Part shown: piece after piece, positions 1 to 5,764 of the stretch
Position numbering within the stretch: position 1 is the first letter of the stretch
Layout: each line of letters begins with the position of its first letter
NCBI GenBank assembly: GCA_017883345.1
Contig: JADGNT010000370.1
Coordinates: 1-5,764, forward strand
Direction: 5' to 3'
Source: Candidatus Solibacter sp.
GTDB lineage: Bacteria > Acidobacteriota > Terriglobia > Bryobacterales > Bryobacteraceae
Length of the DNA: 5,764 nt
Notes under the pieces: model-generated
What the model was told of the DNA's origin: nothing
Database searches by the model: none
What the model saw: only the letters and a program-made list of their open reading frames with translations
Made by a program: the position numbers and the translations under genes

Positions 1-122
1 AAGGACGCATGAACCAGCCCGCAACCCTGGGTGGCAACTGGCGCTGGCGCTACCGCGATGGCGTGCTTACGCCGCCAGTCGCGCGGCGTCTGCTGGCGCT
101 GACTCGGATGTACGATCGCTGA
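1..122 (+). CDS. malQ: 4-alpha-glucanotransferase (GH77), C-terminal end only
   Basis: This is the 3' end of a gene that begins outside the window. The frame is read from base 3 and stops at TGA 120-122. The visible 39 residues hold the pattern R-M-N-x-P-x-x-x-x-G-N-W-x-W-R, followed by [18 protein letters not shown]. That combination is the characteristic ending of MalQ/amylomaltase, where the R-M-N-x-P-G...GNW.WR segment closes the (beta/alpha)8 barrel and a short helix ends the protein. MalQ acts in the cytoplasm: it moves glucan segments between maltodextrins and releases glucose. The neighbours, a sugar transporter and a maltodextrin-cleaving enzyme, agree with this. The last 56 bp overlap the 3' end of the convergent transporter gene. 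The catalytic residues lie outside the window, so activity cannot be judged. Confidence 0.85.
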   Translation, partial: GRMNQPATLGGNWRWRYRDGVLTPPVARRLLALTRMYDR

Positions 123-1389
123 CGCGCTGTGCGAGCAGCGCCGCGACCAGCAGGAACCCTCCGCCGCACACCACCGCCGCCACACGGTCGTTGCCGAGGA
201 CGTGATTCATGACCCATCCGAACCCCAGCGATGCGACGATCTCCGGCAGCACGATGAAGAAGTTGAAGATCCCCATGTAAAGGCCGACGCGTTTGGCGGG
301 CAGGGAGCCGGCCAGCATGGCATAGGGCATGGAGAGCGTGCTGGCCCAGGCGATCCCGATTCCCGTCATGGAGAGCAGCAGCAGGTATTTGTTGTGGATC
401 ACGGCCACCGAAAGCAGGCCCAGCGCGCCCGCCACCAGGCAGAAGCCATGCGTCCGCCGCCGCGAAAGCGCGCGCGCCATCGGCTGTAGCGCGAAGGAGA
501 AGACGAAGCATACCGCGGAGTACATCCCGAAGCACAACCCGCCCCATTGCACGCCCTCCGTGTAAAGCGGCGATTGCGGATCGCTGGCTCCAAACACCTG
601 GTGTGCCACCGCCACGGGAAAGTACAGCCACATGCAAAACAGTCCCAGCCAGGTGCAGATTTGCACCGGCGCCAGTTGCCGCATGGTGCGCGGCATCCGC
701 CGGATGGCGGAGAGAATTTCCACCACGGGAGAACTCCCGGTGCGCTCCTCCGGCTGGTCTGAGATCTCTGGTGGATACTCCCTGGTGGTGCATATGGTCC
801 ACAGGACCGCGGCCAGAAACACCGCCGCGCCCACGGTAAAAGAGATCTTCACCGTCGGCGGAATCGCATGCCCCGCCACACTCGCGCCCGACACACCCAG
901 GTTCGTCAGCAGCCAGGGCAGCGCCGAAGCAATCACCGCGCCCAAGCCGATGAACAGGCTCTGCATGGCGAACCCCTGCGTGCGTTGTTCTTCCGGCAGC
1001 AGGTCCGCTACAAAGGCCCGGAACGGCTCCATGCTGATGTTGATCGAAGCATCCAGCATCCACAGCAGTCCCGCCGCCATCCACAGCGCCGAAGCGTTCG
1101 GCATGGCGAGAAGCGCTGCCGAACTGAGAATCGCGCCCACCAGAAAGTACGGGCGCCGCCGGCCCAGCCTGCCCCAGGTGTGGTCGCTCAAGTGCCCGAT
1201 GATCGGTTGCACCACGAGGCCCGTCAGCGGAGCCGCCAGCCATAGCAGGGGAATCTGGTCCGGCCTGGCCCCCAGATACTCGTAGATGGCGCTCATGTTG
1301 GCCATCTGCAAACCCCAGCCAAACTGGATTCCGAAGAATCCCAGGTTCATGTTCCACAACTGGGCGAAGCGCAGGCGTGGTTTTTCCAT
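67..1389 (-). CDS. MFS sugar transporter, SLC45-like (maltose/maltodextrin or sucrose type)
   Basis: The 440-residue protein has about 12 hydrophobic segments, near residues 12-30, 46-66, 80-97, 102-120, 138-160, 183-200, 243-265, 281-305, 313-331, 335-357, 367-390 and 402-420. The loop between segments 2 and 3 carries [17 protein letters not shown] (65-81), the G-x-x-S-D-x-x-x-x-x-x-G-R-R-R-P signature of the SLC45/sucrose-maltose symporter branch. [21 protein letters not shown] (about 110-130) is also typical of this branch. These transporters are usually proton-driven disaccharide or oligosaccharide importers of the inner membrane. The start ATG at 1389 lies 7 nt downstream of the stop of the GH13 gene, so the two are almost certainly co-transcribed. 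No strong Shine-Dalgarno is visible (only GAGC near the upstream stop), which suggests translational coupling. The exact sugar is inferred from the neighbours: maltose or maltodextrin fits best, but sucrose cannot be excluded from sequence alone. Confidence 0.88.
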   Translation of the reverse strand: MEKPRLRFAQLWNMNLGFFGIQFGWGLQMANMSAIYEYLGARPDQIPLLWLAAPLTGLVVQPIIGHLSDHTWGRLGRRRPYFLVGAILSSAALLAMPNASALWMAAGLLWMLDASINISMEPFRAFVADLLPEEQRTQGFAMQSLFIGLGAVIASALPWLLTNLGVSGASVAGHAIPPTVKISFTVGAAVFLAAVLWTICTTREYPPEISDQPEERTGSSPVVEILSAIRRMPRTMRQLAPVQICTWLGLFCMWLYFPVAVAHQVFGASDPQSPLYTEGVQWGGLCFGMYSAVCFVFSFALQPMARALSRRRTHGFCLVAGALGLLSVAVIHNKYLLLLSMTGIGIAWASTLSMPYAMLAGSLPAKRVGLYMGIFNFFIVLPEIVASLGFGWVMNHVLGNDRVAAVVCGGGFLLVAALLAQRVSDRTSESAPADAARLAA

Positions 1390-1396
1390 AAGATGC

Positions 1397-3247
1397 TCAG
1401 CGATAGATGGCGACTGCGTGCGCCGTTAGCGGCACATCGACTGCGCTGTTGCGCACATGCACGGCAGGTGCCGCGCCGTAGCGGTCTTCCAGCGTAGCGC
1501 CCTCCGCTACTCCCAAACCAGCCAACGGAATGTGCAGCGTGACCGCCTGCGGCGCATTGTTGAACACCACCACCACGCGCTCCTGTGCGGTGACGCGGGC
1601 GAAGGCGTAGGCGTGATCCTCCACCAGCAGATTCACCATTTTGCCGCGGCGCAGCGCTTCAGAGCCGGCCCGCAAACGCGTGAGGGCTTGCAGTTGCGTG
1701 AAAAGCTTCTGCTGTTCCGCGGTCCGTCCCGTAGCTTCGAACGCGTTGTGCGCGTCCTCTTTCCAGCCGCCCGGAAAATCGCGCCGGTTATCGGGATCGC
1801 TGCCTCCGGTGAGGCCGATCTCGTCGCCGTAGTAGATCATCGGAATGCCGCGCGCGGTCAACAGAAAACTGAAGACGAGCTCCAGCGCGTTGAGGGTGGC
1901 GTTTTTGGCGTTCATGAAGCGCGGCAGGTCGTGGAGATCGACAAAGGTGACCAGCCGGTTTGGATCCACGTACAGCCAATCGTGGGCCAGGGTCCGCGCC
2001 AGGTCGCCGGTTGGCGCGGCATCCGTGAACACCTTGGCGATGGCTGCCTGCATGGGAAAATCGAAAAGCGAGTCCACACCACTATCCACGCCGTCGAAAC
2101 GGGCTTTGCCCCCCTGGAAGAAGGAGACCATCCCCGGGTCGGCGTCAAATACCTCGCCTACCACGCGGAAGGCCGGATACTTCTGGCGGATTGCCGTCGT
2201 CCACTCCCGCCAAAACCGCCGCGGCACATACGGCAGCGTGTCCTCGCGAATGCCGTCGATGCCGGTTCGTCCGATCCACCACAGCGTGTTCTGAATCAGG
2301 TAGCGAGCCACCTCCGGATCGTTCTGGTTCAGATCCGGAAGGATGTCGACGAACCATCCATCCAGCGTGCTCTTCCGCATCTCCACGGTGGCATGCGGAT
2401 CGATCAGCGTCCAGGTGCGCCAGGTTTCGGCCAGGTGTTGCGCCTCCGTGCCGTTGAACCAGGTGGGAGTGGGCGGGTCCAGCACCCACGGGTGGTATGG
2501 GCCGGTGTGATTGGCCACCTGGTCCTGTATGATCTTCATGCCCTGAGCGTGCGCCTGGTCTACCAGTTGACAAAACTTCTCCAGGTTGCCGAAGTGCTCG
2601 TCCACGCCATAGAGATCCACCGCACCATAGCCATGATAGTCCGTGATCGCCTGGTTATCGTAGCGTTCGCGTTCGTTCAGGTGGTTGACGTTATCGTAGA
2701 TCGGCGTGAGCCAGAGCGCAGTGACGCCCAGATCCTTCAAATACGGAAGGTGCTGCTCGATGCCGGCGAAATCGCCGCCATGGTAGTAGCGGCTCCTGGC
2801 GCGATCGTGCAGGCCGCGGCTGATGGCGGGATCGTCGTTGGAGGGGTCGCCGTTGGCGAAGCGGTCCGGCATGATGAGGTAGATCACGTCGTCGCTGTTG
2901 AAGCCTTGAAAGCGCCCGGCCGGCGCCAGTGGCGGGACCAGCGAGAATGGCGCTTGCACCTTACCTTCGGGGGTGGCGATTTCGAGCGGATAGCTGCCCG
3001 GCGCGGCCGACTTAGGAATGCTGAGATCGACGAACAGATGGGTCCCGCTCTGACTCACCTTGACGGGACCCGTGCGAAAGGTCGAGCGCACCGTGGACCC
3101 TGCCAGGTTTCGGCCCGTCACCAGCATGCGCAGCGTGATGCCTTTTGGCTCGGCGGCCCAGTCCGGCGGTTCTACCTTCGTGACTTCCGGCGCGGCGGCA
3201 TAAGAGAGACGAAAGCCCAGCGCCATTGCCAAAATGATCGGTCTCAT
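1397..3247 (-). CDS. Secreted GH13 cyclomaltodextrinase / neopullulanase-like alpha-amylase
   Basis: The 616-residue protein starts at ATG 3247, chosen because it opens with a signal peptide (residues 1 to about 19, ending in an A-A-A stretch) and has GAAGAG 7 nt upstream. The frame is open further upstream, but those starts give a non-signal leader. Residues about 20-105 form an Ig-like N-terminal domain of the cyclomaltodextrinase type. A GH13 barrel (about 115-525) and a C-terminal beta domain (about 540-616) follow. GH13 motifs visible: region I DQVANH (242-247); region V LPDLN (303-307); region II GIDGIREDT (329-337) with nucleophile Asp336 and Arg334; region III acid/base Glu365 in VGEVF; region IV VDLHD (436-440) with the third carboxylate Asp440. 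NGDPSNDD (132-139) resembles the calcium loop of these enzymes. It likely hydrolyses cyclodextrins, pullulan or maltodextrins in the periplasm, as SusA-type enzymes do, and feeds the co-transcribed transporter. Region IV has Leu where Asn is usual. Precise specificity is uncertain. Confidence 0.92.
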   Translation of the reverse strand: MRPIILAMALGFRLSYAAAPEVTKVEPPDWAAEPKGITLRMLVTGRNLAGSTVRSTFRTGPVKVSQSGTHLFVDLSIPKSAAPGSYPLEIATPEGKVQAPFSLVPPLAPAGRFQGFNSDDVIYLIMPDRFANGDPSNDDPAISRGLHDRARSRYYHGGDFAGIEQHLPYLKDLGVTALWLTPIYDNVNHLNERERYDNQAITDYHGYGAVDLYGVDEHFGNLEKFCQLVDQAHAQGMKIIQDQVANHTGPYHPWVLDPPTPTWFNGTEAQHLAETWRTWTLIDPHATVEMRKSTLDGWFVDILPDLNQNDPEVARYLIQNTLWWIGRTGIDGIREDTLPYVPRRFWREWTTAIRQKYPAFRVVGEVFDADPGMVSFFQGGKARFDGVDSGVDSLFDFPMQAAIAKVFTDAAPTGDLARTLAHDWLYVDPNRLVTFVDLHDLPRFMNAKNATLNALELVFSFLLTARGIPMIYYGDEIGLTGGSDPDNRRDFPGGWKEDAHNAFEATGRTAEQQKLFTQLQALTRLRAGSEALRRGKMVNLLVEDHAYAFARVTAQERVVVVFNNAPQAVTLHIPLAGLGVAEGATLEDRYGAAPAVHVRNSAVDVPLTAHAVAIYR

Positions 3248-3254
3248 GGGATTG

Positions 3255-3260
3255 CTCTTC
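3255..3260 (-). promoter_or_regulatory. Ribosome binding site of the GH13 gene
   Basis: The minus strand reads GAAGAG here, 7 nt before ATG 3247. Together with the signal peptide that begins at this ATG, it decides the start against the longer open frame that reaches 3373. No comparable site precedes the upstream alternatives. Confidence 0.55.
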
Positions 3261-3335
3261 GTTGTGCCTTGGCGCCGGGATCCACACTCCGCTGTAGTCG
3301 TGAGTGTGCACTGTTCGGCGGCGCCTGCCAAGTCT

Positions 3336-3358
3336 GTTACCGCGTATGACGCGGTTAC
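3336..3358. promoter_or_regulatory. Imperfect palindrome overlapping the predicted -10, candidate operator
   Basis: The plus strand reads GTTACCGCG, then TATGA, then CGCGGTTAC: two 9-bp arms that pair at 8 of 9 positions around a 5-bp centre. It overlaps the predicted -10 element of the GH13-MFS operon, the usual place for a repressor to act. The arms resemble a dimeric regulator site, but no regulator gene is visible in the window, so the partner is unknown. A short stem-loop in the leader RNA is the alternative reading. Confidence 0.35.
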
Positions 3359-3382
3359 GCGGCTTAACCTCAATCATGTCAA
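3354..3382 (-). promoter_or_regulatory. Possible sigma-70 promoter for the GH13-MFS operon
   Basis: On the minus strand TTGACA (3382-3377) is a perfect -35 hexamer. After a 17-nt spacer comes CGTAAC (3359-3354), a poor -10 element. A second GTTGAC unit directly upstream forms the tandem AGTTGACGTTGACAT. The site lies about 107 nt upstream of ATG 3247, leaving a leader of about 100 nt. The -35 is convincing only by consensus; the -10 is weak, so an activator or another sigma factor may be needed. Confidence 0.35.
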
Positions 3383-3433
3383 CGTCAACTTTTGGTGTTA
3401 AACTCGCTGTTAACCTCGCCTCGATGCGAGCCG

Positions 3434-3574
3434 ATGGTCATGCAGCCCGTCGTCAATGCCGGCCAGTCTCCTTCCCACGGTAAACGGCTGGAACAAATCG
3501 AACGCATTGTGAGTAGCCCCGTGCTCCAGAACTCCGAGGCGCTCTGCACCTTGCTGAAGTTTCTCCTCAGGTAG
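3434..3574 (+). pseudogene. N-terminal fragment of a regulator-like protein, cut at a tRNA-Asn fragment
   Basis: From ATG 3434 (or ATG 3440, two codons later; no strong ribosome site for either) a short frame of 46 codons runs to TAG 3572-3574. The segment RLEQIERIVSSPVLQNSEAL followed by CTLLKFLLR resembles the first helices of a family common in Acidobacteriota, in which a segment of the type '...I..SP.F..SE.L..LLRFL.E..L.G' precedes a winged-helix DNA-binding domain and often TPR or TolB-like repeats. Only this opening segment is present. The last codons (CTC CTC AGG) and the stop come from the acceptor and T-arm sequence of the tRNA fragment on the other strand. The expected continuation, a YLAE-type helix, is missing. 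I infer that the gene was interrupted at this point. Family assignment is from memory of the pattern and rests on about 30 residues. Confidence 0.5.
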
Positions 3575-3609
3575 GATTCGAACCTACAACCCTTCGGTAA
3601 ACAGCCGAA
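3563..3609 (-). tRNA. tRNA-Asn(GUU) 3' fragment, probable attachment-site remnant
   Basis: Read on the minus strand, this stretch contains an intact anticodon arm (TTCGG, loop CTGTTTA, CCGAA; anticodon GTT at 3602-3600), a 5-nt variable loop (GGGTT), a perfect T arm (GTAGG, loop TTCGAAT, CCTAC), the 3' acceptor strand CTGAGGA and discriminator G. CCA is not encoded; GAAA follows. A normal tRNA-Asn would begin with TCCTCAG and a D arm upstream. Neither is found above 3610, so the gene is not functional. Keeping only the anticodon stem through the 3' end is typical of the duplicate left by tyrosine integrases that use tRNA genes as attB. Position 37 is T instead of the usual A, a sign of decay or of a diverged att copy. 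Confidence 0.8.
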
Positions 3610-3744
3610 ATTCATCCTTTTTACCCTGATTTGCCAGGTTTTGCTAACACTTGCTGATTTGAGCCTAACCTCCTTCCTGCCAGAAACTTGCGAGCTGCTT
3701 GGAGTTACTTTGGTCTGACTGGAGATGCCGGCTGTTGGTGCACA

Positions 3745-3766
3745 AGATAGGCAAGAAATAGGCAAA
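3745..3766. repeat. 11-bp tandem direct repeat
   Basis: Two adjacent 11-bp units, AGATAGGCAAG (3745-3755) and AAATAGGCAAA (3756-3766), agree at 9 of 11 positions and share the core ATAGGCAA. They lie in the AT-richer stretch between the tRNA fragment and the small ORF. The 3611-3768 interval around them contains no convincing gene on either strand. Closely spaced short direct repeats near an attachment site can be integrase or excisionase arm sites, but this is only a suggestion. Confidence 0.4.
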
Positions 3767-3768
3767 GC

Positions 3769-3918
3769 TTGAGGCCGTTCGAGGAGGTTCTCGATCAGTG
3801 GTGCGGCCCGGACGAGACCTTCTTCAAGGTATGGGCGGACGATGGCAACCTCTGCATCTTGAGGCACACTACCGCGGCAGATGAACGGAGATTGGAATCC
3901 TTCCGACGGCTCCGATAA
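3769..3918 (+). CDS. Small hypothetical protein (49 residues), possibly a 3' fragment
   Basis: A frame starting at TTG 3769 and ending at TAA 3916-3918 encodes a protein-like sequence: PFEEVLDQWCGPDETFFKVW, then ADDGNLCILRHTTAADERRL and ESFRRLR. The composition (aromatic, acidic, with an F-F-K-V-x-A-D-D-G-N-L-x-I-L-R-H core) looks like the small W/F-rich hypothetical proteins I recall from Solibacter-type genomes, where the stretch reads like '.YFKV.ADDGNLYILR'. No ATG start is present in frame: the frame is closed upstream by TAG 3748-3750, and only TTG 3769 is available, with a poor ribosome site. It may be a complete small gene with a mutated start or the tail of a broken one. It is in the same frame as the following propeller gene, 12 nt upstream of that gene's GTG. 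No function can be assigned. Confidence 0.45.
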   Translation: MRPFEEVLDQWCGPDETFFKVWADDGNLCILRHTTAADERRLESFRRLR

Positions 3919-3930
3919 GATGGTGAGGCT

Positions 3931-5764
3931 GTGCGGAAGTTAATGCTATGGTTCGCGTCGGGGCTGTACGCATTATGCGTCCTGCACGCGACTCGTCTGC
4001 CAATTCGCACCTACACGACGGCGAACGGCCTGGCCCGCGATCACATCCTTTGCATCGCGCAGGACTCTCACGGTTTCTGTGGTTCTGCACGGCGGAGGGG
4101 CTGTCGCGGTTCGACGGATACCGGTTCACCAACTACACGACCGCGCAGGGACTGCCGGATAACGAAATTGAGGATTTCCTGGAGACCCGCGCAGGTGTGT
4201 ATTGGGTTGCGACTGCCGGCGGACTTTGCCGGTTCGAGCCGGCCGGCGCCGCGCCTTCACGATTTCACTGCTATGCGATGACGGGAGCCGGAGGCCTCCC
4301 CGCGCCGCTCGTGCTCTATGAAGACCGCGCCGGCGCCGTGTGGGCGGGGGGCGCCGGCGGAGTGTTCCGTCTGGATCCGAAGGACACTTCGTTTCGTCAG
4401 GTCGAGATGCCGCGCAGCAGCGACGCCACGGTGACCGCGATCCTGATCGACCGGCGCGCAGTGTTGTGGATCGGCCTGTCGAACGGGTTGTATCGCCGCG
4501 ATCCGGACGGGAGCGCGAGGACGTACACGCGGGCCGACGGCCTGCCCGCCGACTACATCATGGCGCTGACGGAGGACCGCGCCGGGCGCGCGTGGGTGGG
4601 AACGCGAGGCGGGTTGGCGCGGGTGGACGCGGCAGCGCAACCTGGAGGCGCGCACGGTGGGCTGGGCGGATTGCGCGTGTACGGGATAAAGGACGGGCTG
4701 CCGAGCTTGCGCGTCGAGTCGCTGTTGGAGATGTCGGATGGGACGGTGTGGGTGGGGACCAGCCTGGGGATCGCGGAATACACTCCGGCGACACGTGACG
4801 GCGGCCGCGAATTTCGGAGCTACACGCTGGCGCAGGGGCTGAGCGCGCGGAGTGTGGGGGCGCTGGCCGAGGATCGGGACGGCAACCTGTGGATCGGCAC
4901 GTTCGGGTCGGGCGCGATGAAGGTGGCGCACAGCGGCTTCGTTACGTATGCCGAGGCGGACGGACTCCCTTATGCGGTATCGCTGATGGAGACGCGGCGA
5001 GGCGAGTTATGCGCCCTCTCGCGCGGTGAATCCGGGATCTCGATTGCGCGCTTCGATGGCAGGCGGTTCGAACAGATCCGGCCGGCGTGGCCCAAGAACC
5101 TGACGTATTTCGGGTGGGGGCGCGGGCAGATCGCGGTGCAGGACGAGGCAGCCGAATGGTGGATTGCCACTGGTCAGGGGCTTTGCCGCTTCCCCGCGGC
5201 GGCGCGCCTGGATCAACTGGCGGGCGCGCGTCCCAAAAAGATCTACACCGCGCGCGACGGACTGGCCGGGGAAAACATCTTCCGGGTGTTCGAGGATTCG
5301 CGGTGCGACATCTGGATCGGGACCATCGGACTGGATTCGGCGGACGGGCTGGCGCGGTGGCGGCGGAAGACAGGCAGGATCGAAGCGTTCTCTCCGGTCG
5401 ACGGCCTGCCGAAAAGGCCGGTCCCGACGGCATTCGCGGAGGATCGCGCGGGGAACGTGTGGATCGGCCTGTTTCACGGCGGGCTGGCCCGCTACCGGCC
5501 GGGCGGAAGGTTCACGACGTTCACCGCCGCGGAGGGGATTCCGGGACAAGTGCGCACGCTCTACATGGATGACAGCGGAGTGCTGTGGATCGGTACGACG
5601 CAGGGGCTGGTGCGGGCGGACGACCTGACGGCGGAGCGGCCGCGGTTCACCACGTTTACCACCGCCCACGGATTATCGAGCGCCTACATCGGGGCCATGG
5701 CGGAAGACCGCTGGGGCCGAATCTACGCGGCGACGGGCCGGGGGATCGACCGCTTCGAACCGCA
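3931..5764 (+). pseudogene. Periplasmic two-component-regulator propeller protein (Reg_prop repeats), frameshifted and cut by the window end
   Basis: Translation starts at GTG 3931 (or ATG 3943 in the same frame). A signal-peptide-like segment follows: RK, then hydrophobic LMLWFASGLYALCVLHA, then TRLPIRTYTT. The first 49 codons end at about 4077. A missing base then shifts the protein into another frame, which stays open from 4077 to the window end. With one base restored the visible protein is 611 residues. It contains about 13 repeats of the Reg_prop type, E/D-D-x-x-G-x-x-W-I/V-G-T-x-x-G-L-x-R, each followed by a Y-T-x-x-D/Q-G-L-P turn, e.g. EDRDGNLWIGT near 4870 and MDDSGVLWIGTTQGL near 5570. 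Two seven-bladed propellers would need 14, so the window probably ends inside the second. Such proteins usually continue into a Y_Y_Y domain, a membrane helix and a histidine kinase or other output, none of which is visible. Those sensors often detect glycans outside the inner membrane. The ligand here is unknown. Confidence 0.85.

Noticed and set aside
50..1357. A 435-codon minus-strand frame overlapping the MFS gene
   Set aside because: It lacks hydrophobic segments and is rich in Gly, Arg, Ala and His, as expected of an off-frame reading. The other frame has the SLC45 motifs and membrane segments.
1457..3349. A 630-codon open frame on the plus strand, antisense to the GH13 gene
   Set aside because: Its translation is rich in Arg, His and Val without any recognisable domain and mirrors the codon structure of the GH13 gene, whose catalytic motifs are clear. 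Long antisense frames are common in GC-rich coding DNA.
3590..3627. Possible rho-independent terminator: hairpin TTCGG/CCGAA followed by CCTTTTT on the plus strand
   Set aside because: The hairpin is the 5-bp anticodon stem of the tRNA fragment, and the T run starts about 8 nt after it. The stem is too short and too far for a convincing terminator.
3611..3768. Remnant of an integrase C-terminus next to the tRNA fragment
   Set aside because: I looked for tyrosine-recombinase motifs on both strands of this interval and saw none. The frames here are short and unlike any family I recognise.
3385..3867. A 160-codon minus-strand frame spanning the tRNA fragment
   Set aside because: Its middle (GCRFESYLRR) is just translation of the T arm, a frequent annotation artefact. 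The rest shows no domain.
4257..5669. Several minus-strand and off-frame plus-strand frames across the propeller gene
   Set aside because: They are shadows of the Reg_prop frame, full of Arg and Pro and without motifs. Only the frame from 4077 onward carries the repeated W-I-G-T signatures.

Overview
The window looks like chromosomal DNA of a GC-rich soil bacterium. My best guess is Acidobacteriota, close to Solibacter/Bryobacteraceae. This is inferred from the kinds of genes present: a periplasmic two-component-regulator propeller protein, a fragment resembling the N-terminal segment of a regulator family common in that group, and an SLC45-like sugar transporter paired with a secreted GH13 enzyme. 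No taxonomic marker gene is present.

Left part (1-3247), a maltodextrin-use locus. The last 39 codons of a MalQ-type 4-alpha-glucanotransferase run rightward to 122. A two-gene operon faces it on the minus strand: a secreted GH13 cyclomaltodextrinase/neopullulanase-like enzyme (1397-3247), then, 7 nt downstream, an SLC45-like MFS sugar transporter (67-1389). The MFS and malQ coding ends overlap tail to tail by 56 bp. The likely scheme is that the GH13 enzyme cuts cyclic or branched maltodextrins in the periplasm, the MFS protein imports the products, and MalQ rearranges them in the cytoplasm. A weak promoter and an overlapping imperfect palindrome lie upstream of the GH13 gene.

Middle part (about 3380-3920), a scarred junction. 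The N-terminal piece of a plus-strand gene runs straight into a 47-nt minus-strand fragment that is the 3' part of a tRNA-Asn: anticodon arm, variable loop, T arm and 3' acceptor strand, with no D arm or 5' acceptor strand. The tRNA fragment supplies the last codons and the stop of the gene fragment. Retention of only the anticodon arm through the 3' end is the usual form of a tRNA attachment-site duplicate, so this is probably one end, or a remnant, of an integrated element that used a site inside a coding gene. Beyond it lie about 160 bp of gene-poor DNA with an 11-bp tandem repeat and a small 49-residue ORF.

Right part (3931-5764), a large periplasmic beta-propeller sensor-type gene with a signal peptide and about 13 Reg_prop repeats. 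It runs off the window. A one-base deletion near 4074-4078 breaks the reading frame after about 49 codons, so as written it is a pseudogene, unless the base is a sequencing error.

I did not find a clearly new biological system. The tRNA-Asn/coding-gene junction is the most unusual structure here.
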